From Chelydra serpentina (Eukaryota; Chordata; Testudines; Chelydridae), in the NCBI GenBank assembly GCA_037349315.1, contig JBAIAC010000216.1:248001-312000 (forward strand): 64,000 nt of DNA, given 5' to 3'. A model generated the notes under the pieces. The model worked only from the letters and a program-made list of their open reading frames with translations. It did no database searches and had not been told where the DNA came from. Below, in pieces: positions 1 through 10,939 of this stretch (position 1 is the stretch's first letter; the number at the start of each line of letters is the position of its first letter). Made by a program: the position numbers and the translations under genes.

Positions 1-373
1 CAAGAGGATTGTGAGAGACAGCTAGGGTGACCAGATGTCGCGATTTTATAGAGTCAGTCCCGATATTTGGGGCATTTTCTTCTAATGGCGCCTATTACTC
101 CCCACCCCCTGTCCCGATTTTTCACACTTGCTGTCTGATCACCCTAGAGACAGCGAGAGCCCGAGAAAGAGCTACAGGAGAAGCAGCAGCATGAACTGGC
201 AGTGGTGAAGCGGAGAGGCATAGGGGACCTCCCAGGGGTGAGTGGGGATAGACCCGGGGATGCCAGTTCCGCAGGGAACCTGAATCCTAAATTGCTGCCC
301 GTGGTTAAGGAGGTGGGGGGATGTGGATGCCCACCTCACTGCCTTTGAGCAGGCTGGTGATTTGAACCAGGGG
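1..373 (+). mobile_element. Gypsy-like element G1, gag segment (split)
   Basis: Fragment of a Ty3/Gypsy-like element on the + strand. After removal of the hAT insertion at 23-146, bases 1-22 and 147-373 read like the gag segment of element G2 on the opposite strand at about 49180-49380, including the purine-rich glutamine codons and the stretch ending in [13 protein letters not shown]. Element G1 resumes at 2549 after the CR1 insertion. Reading frame is interrupted; it is a relic. The 5' end lies outside the window. Confidence 0.75.
23..146. mobile_element. hAT-type MITE with 8-bp target duplication
   Basis: A 124-bp element with terminal inverted repeats starting TAGGGTGACCAGA on the left and ending TCTGATCACCCTA on the right. 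It is flanked on both sides by the exact octamer GAGACAGC (15-22 and 147-154). An 8-bp duplication and TIRs of this kind are typical of hAT transposons. There is no coding capacity. Confidence 0.88.
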
Positions 374-2548
374 GACCCTGGTCGAGTTCAGGATCCTGAC
401 ACAAGGAAGAAAGGAGAGCAGTAGAATACAGAGCCTGGACTTCAGAAAAGCAGACTTTGACTCCCTCAGGGAACTGATGGGCAAGGTCCCCTGGGAGAAT
501 AACATGAGGTGGAAAGGAGTCGAGGAAAGGTGGCTGTATTTTAAAGAATCCTTATTGAGGTTGCAGGAACAAAATATCCCGATGTGTACAAAGAAACGTA
601 AATATGGCAGGCGACCAGTTTGGCTTAACAGTGAAATCCTTGCTCGTCTTAACCACAAAAAAGCAGCATACAAGAAGTGGAAGATTGGACAAATCTTCAG
701 GAGTATAAAAATATTGTTCAGCTATGCAGGAGTGAAATTAGGAAGGCCAAATCACACTTGGAGTTGCAGCTAGCCGGAGATGTTAGGAGTAACAAGAAGG
801 GTTTCTTCAGGTATGTGAGCAACAAGAAGAAAGTCAAGGAAAGTGTGGGCCCCTTGCTGAATGAGGGAGGGAACCTAGTGACAGAGGATGTAGAGAAAGC
901 TAGTGTACGCAATGCTTTTTTTGCCTCTGTCTTCACAGACGAGGTCAGCTCCCAGATGGCTGCACTCCGCAGCACGGTATGGGGAGGAGGTGACCAGCCC
1001 TCTGTGGAGAAAGAAGTAGTTCGGGACTATTTAGAAAAGCTGGACGAACACAAGTCCATGGGGCTGGATGCACTGCATCCGAGGGTGCTAAAGGAGTTGG
1101 CCGATGTGATTGCAGAGCCATTGGCCATTATCTTTGACGAATCATGGCAATTGGGGGAGGTCCCGGATGACTGGAAAAAAGCTAATGTAGTGCCCATCTT
1201 TTAAAAAGGGAAGAAGGAAGATCCGGGGAACTACAGGCCAGTCAGTCTCACCTCAGTCCCTGGAAAAATCATGGAACAGGTCCTGAAGGAATCAATTCTG
1301 AACCACTTAAAGGAGGGGAAAGTGATCAGAATCAGTCAGCATGGATTCACCAAGGGCAAGTCATGCGTGACTAACCTAATTGCCTTCTATGATGAGATAA
1401 CTGGCTCTGTGGATGAGGGGAAAGCAGTGGATGTGCTATTCCTTGACTTTAGCAAAGCTTTTGATACAGTCTCCCACAGTGTTCTTGCCAGCAAGTTAAA
1501 GAAGTATGGGCTGGATGAATGGACGGTAAGGTGGATAGAAAACTGGCTGGATGGTCGTGCTCAACGGGTAGTGATCAATGGCTCCATGTCTAGTTGGCAG
1601 CCGGTATCAAGTGGAGTGCCCCAAGGGTCGGTGCTGGGGCCGGTTTTGTTCAATATCTTCATCAACGATCTGGAGGATGGTGTGGACTGCACCCTTAGCA
1701 AGTTTGCAGATGACACTAAACTGGGAGGAGTGGTTGATACGCTGGAGGGTAGGGACAGGATACAGAGGGACCTAGACAAATGAGAGGATTGGGCCAAAAG
1801 AAATCTGATGAGGTTCAACAAGGACAAGTGCAGAGTCCTGCACTTAGGACGGAAGAATCCCATGCACTGCTACAGACTAGGGACCGAATGGCTGGGCAGC
1901 AGTTCTGCATAAAAGGACCTAGGGGTTACAGTGGACGAAAAGCTGAATATGAGTCAACAGTGTGTCCTTGTTGCCAAGAAGGCTAATGGCATTTTGGGTT
2001 GTATAAGTAGGGGCATTTCCAGCAGATCGAGGGACGTGATTATTCCCCTCTATTCGGCACTGGTGAGGCCTCATTTGGAGTACTGTGTCCAGTTTTGGGC
2101 CCCACACTACAAGAAGGATGTGGATAAATTGGAAAGAGTCCAACGGAGGGCAAAAAAATGATTAGGGGTCTGGAGCACATGACTTATGAGGAGAGGCTGA
2201 GGGAACTGGGATTGTTTAGCCTGCAGAAGAGAAGAGTGAGGGGGGATTTGAAAGCTGCTTTCAACTACCTGAAAGGGGGTTCCAAAGAGGATGGATCTAG
2301 ACTGTTCTCAATGGTAGAAGATGACAGAACAAGGAGTAATGGTCTCAAGTTGCAGAGGGGGAGGTTTAGGTTGGATATTAGGAAAAACGTTTTCACTAGT
2401 AGGGTGGTGAAGCACTGGAATGGGTTACCTAGGGAGGTGGTGGAATCTCCTTCCTTAGAGGTTTTTAAGGTCATGCTTGACAAAGCCCTGGCTGGGATGA
2501 TCTAGTTGGGGTTGGTCCTGCTTTGAGCAGGAGATTCTATGATTCTAT
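374..2548 (+). mobile_element. CR1 LINE copy A, 5'-truncated, decayed ORF2
   Basis: CR1 retrotransposon fragment starting after the endonuclease domain and running through the reverse transcriptase to the 3' microsatellite (GATTCTATGATTCTATGA). Peptide blocks show the RT palm (FADDTKLGG near 1700) and the conserved C-terminal block ending in LAGMI and a stop at 2505. The frame is broken several times (stop near 1201, frame changes near 1780, 1930 and 2158). The heptamer GACCCTG occurs at both borders (374-380 and 2549-2555), which suggests a target duplication. The insertion splits the gag region of Gypsy element G1. Confidence 0.9.
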
Positions 2549-3060
2549 GACCCTGCGGAAAAGCCCTGGCATCTAGCTCCCTTGCTGGGTCCCAAGGCCA
2601 TAAATGCTGTCAGCCAGATGGGTGGGGTGGTGGACAGGCTCCCACTCCTAACCCCAACCTATATGTTGGCATGGAGTCTCCTGGGCTCAGGCCTATCGGA
2701 TCCCCAGTGGGAGCGGAAGGTGATGGTCAATGGGGAAACATTCCTGGGGTGGTGAGACCCCGGGACAGAGAGAACTGTTGTCAGGCCCTGGGTGATACAC
2801 ACGCACCAGATGCCGGGGGGCTGTGTGACCTTTGTGAGGGTCCCAGGGATGGACCCAATCGCCCTGCCTATGGCCCAGATCCGTGTGCAGACCCAGGAGG
2901 GGTCGGGCTGGCTGGTAGTTGGGGTTCTCCAGGATATCAGCTATGAGGTCCTGTTGGGGGGTGACTGTGTCTCTTTGGGACAGGATCCAGGCCCTGCTCC
3001 TGTAATGGCCGAGGATTTGAATTTGAACCCAGGGAACCAATTGGCTAAGATGGAAATGGT
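2549..3060 (+). pseudogene. Gypsy-like element G1, gag end/protease region
   Basis: Continues element G1 after the CR1 insertion. It aligns by eye with the antisense element G2 at about 48670-49200, including the segment with the peptides QEGSGWLVVGVLQDIS and VLLGGDCVSLGQ, which has the look of a retropepsin (aspartic protease) flap and C-terminal region. The frame changes near 2790, so it is not functional. The next element part, at 4382, is integrase, with no reverse transcriptase between. Confidence 0.65.
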
Positions 3061-4381
3061 CAGTGGTTTGAGCATTAGCCTGCTAAACCCAGGGTTGTGA
3101 GTGTGACGGGTTGGTATCACAGAAACCCCCTTGGAGCTGCCACCTGATGTGCCAAGACTACGTCTGCCCCTGCTTTCCTGCCTTTTCCAGCTTGGGACGC
3201 CGGAATCCTGTCTGTTTTGTGCCAGACCCACTGGTCTGCTGCAAACCCAGACCCAGGTCTGAACCACGTCCACTAACAGCTGTAGGCCTGCCTGGAAGCA
3301 GCTCAGGAAGTGCTCTTGCCTTTGACACCCAGCTGCCCAACTCCCAATGGGGTTCAAACCCTGAATAAATCCGTTTTACCCTGTATAAAGCTTATGCAGG
3401 GTAAACTCATAAATAGTCCGCCCTCTATTTCATAGATAGAAAGATATGCACAGTTGTTTGCCCCCTCCGGGTACTAACACATACTCCAGGTAACTTAATA
3501 AGTAAAAAGTGATTTTAATAAGTACAGAAAGTAGTATTTAAGTGATTCCAAGTAGTAACAGACAGAACAAAGTGAATTACTAAGTAAAATAAAATAAAAC
3601 ACGCAAGTCTATGTCTAATCAAACTGAACACAGTTCACCAGTTCCAGCAAATTTCCTTTTACAGGCTATAGTCCTCCTAGCCTGGGTCCAGCAATCGCTC
3701 ACACCCCCTATTGTCTTTGTCCTTTGTTCAGTCTCTTTCAGGTGTGTCCTTTGGGGGGGTGGAGAGTCTCTCTCTTTAGCCAGCTGAAGATAAAATGGAG
3801 GGGTCTCCCAGGGGTTTAAATAGACTTTCTCCCCTGGATGGATGCTCCTCTCCACTCCCTGTGTAGCATCATGTTACCCTGGAGTTTTGGGATCACATGG
3901 GCAAGTCACATGTCCATGCACAATTCAGTAACTAGCCCAGTGACATTCTTGGCCAAGCTCAGATGTGGATTGGTGTCTGCAACTTCTTTTGTCTGTTTAA
4001 GAGTTTCTTGATTGGGCTCTTAACCTGCACATTCCTTTCTCCAGGCCTTGACCCCATGCTCTTACAGAGGCTATGTACAAAACCAGCAAATATACAACCA
4101 ATATTCATAACTTCAACTACAAAAATGATACATGCATACAACCAGGAGGAATAGATTCAGTAGATAATAACTTTTACAACGATATGTTCCGTGGCACATG
4201 TAGCAAAAAACATATTCCAGTTACATCATATATACATTCATAAGCATCTCCCCCTAAAGTCTTATTGGGTATACCGTCACAGTGAGTTCAATCCTTGAGG
4301 GGGCCATTTAGGGATCTGGGGCAAAAATTGGGAATTGGTCCTAAGGTCCCTTCCAACCCTGATATTCTATGATTCTATGAG
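3061..4381 (+). mobile_element. tRNA-derived SINE with CR1-like 3' tail (copy a), split by an LTR
   Basis: SINE in two pieces, 3061-3101 and 4282-4381. The first holds the end of the tRNA-like A-box region and the B-box start (CCCAGGGTTGTGAG); the second continues TTCAATCC and ends with the CR1-like tail ATTCTATGATTCTATGA. Its first bases (A-box side) are missing. It sits inside Gypsy element G1, whose sequence resumes at 4382. Confidence 0.8.
3102..4281. mobile_element. Solo LTR, 1.18 kb, with 5-bp target duplication
   Basis: Starts TGTGACGG and ends CCGTCACA, i.e. TG...CA with short inverted ends, and is flanked by the exact pentamer GTGAG at 3097-3101 and 4282-4286. No internal retroviral genes are present, so it is a solo LTR. 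The same family occurs at 26931-28046. It lies inside SINE copy a, so it is younger than that SINE. Confidence 0.85.
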
Positions 4382-5308
4382 TGAAAATGCAAATGACCTG
4401 GCAGGCAGGGGGGAGGAGCTGCTAGGCTCAGGATACCTGCCTGTCTGTAACCAGACCCTTAGGGATGGGGGGACGGAGAGATGCTCACTGCCCCCCTGTA
4501 CACCGGAGAGGGGGCTCACGCTGGCTGTGATGCTGTGACCAAAGCAGCGAGGTCGCTGCCTAATCCCACTGGGACAGCAAGGGCAGCACTGAGCATGGGG
4601 GGAGCTGAGACCCCAGCTGAGTGGGGGGACACACAGGCAGGGCAGGACAGCTGCCAACCAGGTTTGCCTGGTCCAGATATGCTGCTGGGAAGTGATTCCA
4701 CGGCAGGGAAGGAGCTACCAGGGACAGGGCTCAGTGGGGCTGTGACCCCAGGCCCAGCCAGTGAGCTGCAGAAGGATACCTCCTTGGAGAAGCTGAGGGA
4801 ACTTGCTGACCACAGCGCTGCAAACCCCCTTGGGGAAGGTTGCAGGGACGATTCCTGGGGGAGAAGGGATTCCTGTGCTGGGAATAGGCTCCCCCAGGGG
4901 AAGTAGAACTGTGGGGAATCAGGAGGCAGCTGGTGGGGCCCCAGAAGTACCGCTGCCGGCTATTGTACCTGGCCCGGGGTAAGGGAGAAGCTCCCTGGAG
5001 ATCCCTGCCCATCATAGAGGAACCTTTCCAGAAGGTGGCTATGGATAGAATGGGGCCCCTCAGCAGGGCGACCCAGTCAGGGAAGAAATATATCCTGGTG
5101 GTGATGGATTTCGCCACCCGCTACCCGGGGCGGTGGAACTGTCCTCCACCGAGGCAGACACTGTGGCAGATGCACTGCTGACCATCTTCAGCAGAGTGGG
5201 GGTCCCCAGCCAGGTCCTTACAGTCCAGGGATCCAATGTCATGTCAGCCCTGCTCCGGGGCTTGTGGGAGAAATGTGGGGTCTGGCCCATCTGGGCCTCT
5301 GCATATCC
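4382..5308 (+). pseudogene. Gypsy-like element G1, integrase region
   Basis: Continues G1. Peptides in shifting frames match integrase of element G2: a leader ending in EEPFQKVAMDRMG (first catalytic Asp), then SGKKYILVVMDFATRYP, then the block FSRVGVPSQVLT where the second catalytic Asp is expected but reads Val-Gln. Frames change near 5130 and 5240. It keeps the integrase core that G2 has lost by an internal deletion. The copy is cut off at about 5308 by antisense CR1 copy B. Confidence 0.75.
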
Positions 5309-6118
5309 TCTAAGGATGAAGATTCCACCACCTCCCTAGGTAGCCCATTCCAGTGCTTCACCACCCTCCTAGTGAAATAGTGTTTCCTAATATCCAGCCT
5401 AGACATCCCCCATTGCAACTTGAGACCATTGCTCCTTCTTCTGTCATGTGCCATCACTGAGAACAGCCAAGCTCCATCCTCTTTGGAACCCCTCCTTCAG
5501 GTAGTTGAAGGCTGCTATCATATCCTTACTCACTCTTCCCTTCTGCAGACTACACAAACCCAGTTCCCTCAGCCTCTCCTCATAAGTCACGTGTCCCAGC
5601 CCCCTAAAATTTTTCGTTGTCCTCCTCTGGATTCTTTCCAATTTGTCCACATCCTTTCTATAGTGGGGGGAAACAAAACTGGACACAATAGAATATCAGG
5701 GTTGGAAGAGACCTTAGGAGGTCATCTAGTCTGACCCCCTGCTCAAAGCAGGACCAATCCCCAATTTTTGCCCCCGATCCCTCACTGGCCCCTTCAAGGG
5801 CTGAACTCACAACCTTGGGTTTAGCAGGCTAATGCTCAAACCACTGAGTTATCCCTCCCACCCAATACACCAGGTGTGAGCTCACTAATGCTGAATAGAG
5901 GGGAATAATCACTTTCCTCGATCTGCTGGCAATGCTCCTACTAATATAGCCCAATATGCCGTTAGCCTTCTTGGCAACTGCTGCTTAGCCAGTCAGTCCC
6001 CAGCCTGTAGCGGTGCATGGGATTCTTCCTTCCTAAGTGCAGGACTCTGCACTTGTCCTTGTTGAACCTGATCAGTTTACTTTTAGCCCAATCGTCCAAT
6101 TTGTCTACGTCACTAATC
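5309..6118 (-). mobile_element. CR1 LINE copy B (antisense), split by a SINE
   Basis: Antisense CR1 ORF2 C-terminal part in two pieces, 5309-5686 and 5861-6118. The minus strand reads the conserved block with [22 protein letters not shown] and [19 protein letters not shown]. Both the 3' microsatellite end and everything upstream of the RT core are missing. Stops and frame breaks make it a relic. Confidence 0.85.
5687..5860 (-). mobile_element. tRNA-derived SINE (copy b), antisense
   Basis: Antisense SINE: it begins with the reverse complement of the CR1-like tail (ATAGAATATCAGGGTTGG) and ends with the reverse complement of the tRNA-like B and A boxes (GAACTCACAACC... and ...TGAGTTATCCCTCCC). 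It is inserted in CR1 copy B, which continues on both sides. Confidence 0.87.
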
Positions 6119-6125
6119 ACCCCAG

Positions 6126-6221
6126 GGGGACACCAGGGCGATTAGAAGAGCACAGCGGGACGTGCTGCGCATCAGGGAAGCTTTGAAAACTAGCTTCCAG
6201 ACTGACCAGGGTAACCAGTAA
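6126..6221 (+). pseudogene. Harbinger copy 1 transposase, C-terminal remnant
   Basis: The last 30 or so codons of a HARBI1-like transposase, with the peptide DTRAIRRAQRD...REALKTSFQTDQGNQ and a TAA at 6219-6221. This matches the C-terminus of the intact transposase of copy 2 (12137-13426). The catalytic part is missing, replaced at the 5' side by antisense CR1 copy B. Confidence 0.8.
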
Positions 6222-6569
6222 TTCTTACGTTTGTTTCTCCTTGAGGAGAACCTGCCCCCGTTTGTTTACTCTGTTTATATTGCCTATCATCTCCAATTAC
6301 CAATCCCCATCCCCCCCTTCAAGCACACCTTGCTTTGAAAGGAAATAAAGACAACATTGTTCAACAAAAAAGTATTTTTTATTCAAGATTTATCAATAAA
6401 AGGAGGGAACTGGGATGGTGGCCAGGGTGCGGTGCGGGTGGAGGGAGGGAAAGGGCTCTTCAAAACTTGGGGAATGACAGTCTTCTGCTGCTTGAGCAAT
6501 CCGCCGGGGTGGACTGGTTGTTCGCACGGAGCCTCCCACCCCGCCTTTTTGGGACTCTGGGTGAGGGGG

Positions 6570-6938
6570 CTATGGGACTTGAGGGCGGTTATAGATATGC
6601 TGCAGCGACGCTCTGTCATCGTGCTTCCGTTCCTGCAGAACATCCACCAGCTGCCGGAGAGTGTCGGTTTGCTTCCGCAGTATCCCAAGCATCGCCTCAG
6701 TCACCCTCTCATCTTCCTGCCGCCACCTCTCATCTTGAGTGTCCCTCCTGTCCTCACGGGCATCCCTCCTGTTCTCACGGGCGTCCCTCCTGTCCTCCCG
6801 TTCGCTGGCCGCTCGCTTGTACTGGGAAATTGTGTCCTAGCTCAGAGAACATGTTGTCTCGTGTGCGTTTTTTTCGCCGCCTTATCTGTGACAGACTTTG
6901 GGAGGGAGATGCCGGAGGAAGCCTAGAAACAGTTGCAG
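6570..6938 (-). pseudogene. Harbinger copy 1 Myb-like protein, exon 2 (broken)
   Basis: Antisense exon after an acceptor CCCACAG at 6939-6945. It encodes a basic patch (IRRRKKRTRDNMFSEL), then a charged Arg/Glu-rich region, then MLGILRKQTDTLRQLVDVLQ and a stop at 6570-6572. The first and last parts are in different frames, so this copy is not functional. The same exon occurs in copies 2 (10940-11398) and 5 (56756-57324). In Harbinger elements the Myb-like protein assists the transposase in nuclear import and terminal-repeat binding. Confidence 0.7.
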
Positions 6939-8198
6939 CTGTGGGATGAAAAAAAGGGAGTGAATTCTTTAAAAAGATACATTTTACAGAACAATGAATA
7001 TAGTCTTTCACGGTGAACAAGACCATTCACAGTACCTAGCACATGTGCTTTCAGTACAAGGGCGCATTTTGCATCTTTATAGTGAGTGCCTGGGATTTTG
7101 GTGTACAGATCACACAAGCAGGGCTGGGCAATGGAATTCGGCTAGCAGGCGGCCATGGTAAACCGTAGACTTTAGACTGCTGAAACCTTACTGAACAGCA
7201 GCTCCCTCCTTTCCCGTTCCAAGCAGAGCTCCTAGAGTTGTCCAGTTACTGCTGTGCTGTGCGGGTTAACATGCAGCAGCAGAAACCAAAGTAACCCCAG
7301 CCATCCCATTCTCTGGAATGGTCGCTTTAGCCTTCACCCCACCACGTGGCTGTTCTGGGGGAAGATCCCTGGTAGCTGACTGCGAATCAGTCAGCATGAA
7401 CGGTCCCCCTCCCCGCCCCCACCACGTGGCTGGTCTCAGGGAAGATCCCTGCAAGCTGACCGCTCACCGCTCACCATGAATGGTCCTCCTCCCCGCCCCC
7501 ACCACGTGGCTGGTCTCAGGGAAGATCCCTGCAAGCTGACCGCGAACCGCTCACCATGAATGGTCCTCCTCCCCACCCCTGCCGTGTAGCTGGTCTCAGG
7601 GAAGATCCCTGCAAGCTGACCGCGAACCGCTCAGCATGAATGGTCCTCCTCCCCGCCCCCACCGCGTGGCTGGTCTCAGGGAAGATCCCTGCAAGCTGAC
7701 CGCGAACCGCTCAGCATGAATGGTCCTCCTCCCCACCCCCACCGCGTGGCTGGTCTCAGGGAAGATTCCTGCAAGCTGACCACGAACCGCTCAGCATGAA
7801 CGGTCCTCCTCCCCACCCCCACCGCGTGGCTGGTCTCGGGGAAGGTTTAGAAGATAAAATGAAAAAAGAACAAGTTAAAAATCACTTAGATAAGTTAGAT
7901 GCCTGCAAGTCACCAGGACCTGATCAAATGCATCCTAGAATACTCAAGGAGCTAATAGAGGAGGTATCTGAGCCTCTAGCTATTATCTTTGGTAAATCAT
8001 GGGAGACAGGAGAGATTCCAGAAGACTGGAAAAGGGCAAATATAGTGCCCATCTATAAAAAGGGAAATAAAAACAACCCAGGAAACTACAGACCAGTTAG
8101 TTTAACTTCTGTGCCAGGGAAAATAATGGAGCAAGTAATTAAGGAAATTATCTGCAAACACTTGGAAGGTGGTAAGGTGATAGGGAATAACCAGCATG

Positions 8199-8387
8199 GG
8201 GGGAGGGATAGCTCAGTGGTTTGAGCATTGGTCCGCTAAACCCAGGGTTGTGAGTTCAATCCTTGATGGGGCCATTTAGGGATTTAGGGCAAAAATTGGG
8301 GATTGGTCCCGCTTTGAGCAGGGGGTTGGACTAGATGACTTCCTAAGGTCCCTTCCAACCCTGATATTCTATGATTCTATTCTATGA
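8199..8387 (+). mobile_element. tRNA-derived SINE (copy c)
   Basis: Full-length-looking SINE. The head GGGATAGCTCAGTGG is a tRNA-like A box, GGTTGTGAGTTCAATCC a B box (pol III promoter), and the tail has TTCCAACCCTGATATTCTATG and an ATTCTATG microsatellite like CR1. It interrupts the CR1 copy C reading frame at the codons for NNQHG, which resume at 8388. Confidence 0.92.
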
Positions 8388-8948
8388 TTTGTAAAGAACA
8401 AACCAATCTGATAGCTTTCTTTGATAGGATAACGAGTCTTGTGGATAAGGGAGAAGCGGTGGATGTGGTATACCTAGAATTTAGTAAGGCATTTGATATG
8501 GTCTCACATGATGGTCTCGCATGATATTCTTATCAATAAACTAGGGAAATACAACTTAGGCCAGGTCTACACTAGGACTTTATGTCGAATTTAGCAGCAT
8601 TAACTCGATTTAATCCCTCACCCGTCCACATTAGGAAGCAGTTTATTTCGACATAAAGGGCTCTTTGAATCGATTTCTGTACTCCACCCTGATGAGGGGA
8701 GTAGCGCCAAATTCGAAATGGCCATGTCGAAAGCTAGGTACTGTGGACGGAATTCGACGCTAATAGCTCCGGGAGCTATCCCACAGTGCACCACTGAGTG
8801 GACGCTCAGGGCAGTAATCTGTACTCGGATGCTCTGACCTGCCACTCAGAGAAATCCCCGGGAAAATTTGAATCCCTTTTCCTGTGTGGCCATTTTGAAT
8901 CCCATTTCCTCTTTGGACATCGTGGCGAGCTCAGCAGCACTGGCAACG

Positions 8949-9525
8949 ATGCAGAGCTCCACAGCAGTGGTTTCCATGCCATCGCAAAATAGAAAGAGGG
9001 CTCCAACATGGAGTGATCGTGAAGTTTTGGATCTGATCGCTGTGTGGGGAGATGAAGCAATCCTAGCCGAGCTCCGTTCCAAAAGACGGAATGCAAAAAT
9101 TTACGAAAAAATATCCCAGGCTATGACGGAGAGAGGATACAGCCGGGATGCTACGCAGTGCCGCGTGAAAATCAAGGAGCTGCGGCAGGCGTACCAAAAG
9201 ACCAAGGAGTCGAACGGACGCTCCGGGTCGCAGCCACACACTTGCCGATTTTACGAGGCACTGCATGCCATGCTCGGTGGTGCTGCAACAACTACCCCAC
9301 CAGTGTCCGTGGACTCCGACGACGGGGTCTTATCTACGGCCACGTCGGAGGAGGTTTTCGCGGACGGCGAAGAAGAGGAAGGAGGGGAGGAGGACGAGGC
9401 ACTAGACAGCGGTCTCACTTCTGATTTCCCAGACAGCCAGGAACTTTTCCTCACCCTGACTGAGCTGCCCTGCGAACACTCCCAAGGCAGCATTCCTGAC
9501 CAGGAATCAGGCGAAGGATCATCAG
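8949..9525 (+). CDS. Harbinger copy 2 Myb/SANT-like DNA-binding protein, exon 1
   Basis: Encodes a Myb/SANT-like trihelix domain: RKRAPTWSDREVLDLIAVWG at about residues 14-33, then RRNAKIYEKISQAMTERGYS and CRVKIKELRQAYQKTKESNG, followed by a long acidic linker (DGEEEEGGEEDEA) and a donor CAG/GTCAGT at 9525/9526. Start chosen at the ATG at 8949 because the same ATG context is shared with copies 1 and 4; the frame is open further upstream. This exon is unbroken here, but exon 2 is frameshifted and has a stop, so the gene as a whole is probably dead. In the known Harbinger system this protein binds the element ends and brings the transposase to the nucleus. Confidence 0.82.
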
Positions 9526-9637
9526 GTCAGTGTGTTAGACATTTATTTGCAATACAATAGTTATGGTGTGTTAGCGCTGTGTAACTGTGCCTTAATTGGC
9601 CTTATGCGCTTCAGATTGGAGTCGCTTTCCCGTGCAA

Positions 9638-9934
9638 CTATTCGAAAAGTCTGTCAATATGTATGGGGATAGAGGTGTAATCCCCATCTGAGAGCTCCGC
9701 GAAGCTCTCCTTGAGGTACAGTGAGAGCTTGTTTAGCACGTTCACTGGGAGAGCGGCCTTATTGTCTCCTCCATGGTAGGATACTTTCCCGTGCCATGCA
9801 AGCTGCAGGTACTCTGGTATCATTGCCTTGCATAGCATGGCAGCATACGGCCCAGGGGATTGCTGGCATTGACGCAGCATGCAGTATTTCTCTGTCTCGG
9901 TAATCCTCATCAGAGTGATATCAGTCATGGGGTC
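9638..9934 (-). CDS. Third small Harbinger exon (copy 2), unknown function
   Basis: An exon-like open frame of 98 codons on the transposase strand, preceded by an acceptor-like AACCAG at 9935-9940 and ending in a stop at 9638. Contents include ITLMRITETEKY, PGPYAAMLCKAMIPEYL, GKVSYHGGDNKAALP and a C-terminal IHIDRLFE. It lies inside the intron of the antisense Myb-like gene and about 2.2 kb downstream of the transposase stop. Clearly homologous frames exist in copies 1, 4 and 5, at the same place. I do not recognise the family; a loose likeness to BEN domains is only a guess. It may be a third protein or a distal exon of the transposase transcript. Confidence 0.7.
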   Translation of the reverse strand, partial: DPMTDITLMRITETEKYCMLRQCQQSPGPYAAMLCKAMIPEYLQLAWHGKVSYHGGDNKAALPVNVLNKLSLYLKESFAELSDGDYTSIPIHIDRLFE

Positions 9935-10039
9935 CTGGTTTGAATGAGTGGTATAATTAGTATAGTGAATGCTTCCTTTTCCCTTTAAAGAAAGACACCC
10001 GGCTGTTTCCGTTAACGCCTGGTGGTAGGGAGTCGGGAG

Positions 10040-10620
10040 CCAAACCATTAGTACTTAGCGGTGCGCGGGCAGGGACAGTTCTGGGGACCGGCCACGCGAG
10101 GCCGGGGAAAGGGTACGCGAGCCGTTCCGACACAGCGGATCGCGGGCAATCTTTGTTCCCGGGAGCGCACACGGGAACGGGGGGGGGGGGGGGTGAGGGG
10201 TAGGCCAGCCATTCAAACACAGCGGTTCGCGGGCGATCTTGGTTCCCTGGAGCTTCCACGCGAAGGGAGGGGGGGAAGGGTAGGCGAGCCGTTCATACTG
10301 AGCGGTTCGCGGGCATTTTGGGTTCCATTGAGCGACCACGCGAAGGGGGGGGAAGGGTAGGCGAGCCGTTCATGCTGAGCGGTTCACGGGCATTTTGGGT
10401 TCCATGGAGCGACCACGCGGGAGGGGGGAAGGGTAGGCGAGCCATTCCTGATGAGCGGTTCGCGGGCATTTTGGGTTCCATGGAGCGACCACGCGGAGGG
10501 GGGGGGGAAAGGTAGGCGAGCCGTTCCTGATGATCGGTTCGCGGCCACTTTAGGGTCCCGGGAGCGACCACGCGGAGTGGGGCGGGGTTAGGAAAGCCGC
10601 TGTATATTAGCGGTTTGGCC
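10040..10620. repeat. About 77-bp minisatellite in Harbinger copy 2
   Basis: GC-rich tandem units; TAGGCGAGCC recurs at 10281, 10358, 10434 and 10513 (spacing 76-79), with more diverged units before 10281 and after 10513. Units contain TGAGCGGTTCGCGGGCATTT and GAGCGACCACGCG followed by G runs. Location is the Myb intron just upstream (on the minus strand) of the third small exon, as in copy 1. A 14-16 base G run near 10180-10195 may be misassembled. Confidence 0.88.
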
Positions 10621-10939
10621 AGCAGCAGTTCCTGCCCGCCGCAAAGAACAGTGAGTGAGACATGGGAGTAGAGCACTGCTGTGAAGCAATCTCTCAGCAG
10701 TCCTAACTCATAACCTTACCATGGTCTTCAGAGAGGTGATTTTCACTGTTCGGCAAGGCTTCTGGGATCCGTATACCGGGACCCGAGACACTCAGCATTA
10801 AGGCATAATATTTGACCTTGTAGGACGTTTACATGTGATAGCCACTGTGTTTTGGTCCTATTCACGGTGAAAGAGTATGGGCATTGTTCTGCAAAAAGTA
10901 TCTTTCTGAGGAATTCACTCCCTTTCCCTCATCCCGCAG

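Noticed and set aside
6335..6949. 204-codon open frame on +
   Set aside because: It is the opposite strand of the Harbinger Myb-like exon 2, which has the recognisable peptides.
7322..7842. Regular 80-bp repeats resembling a CRISPR-like array
   Set aside because: Whole units are repeated with no unique spacers, and the context is a eukaryotic transposon.
8199..8270. tRNA-like A and B boxes, possible tRNA gene
   Set aside because: It is the head of a SINE with a CR1-like tail; no cloverleaf acceptor stem or CCA end expected.
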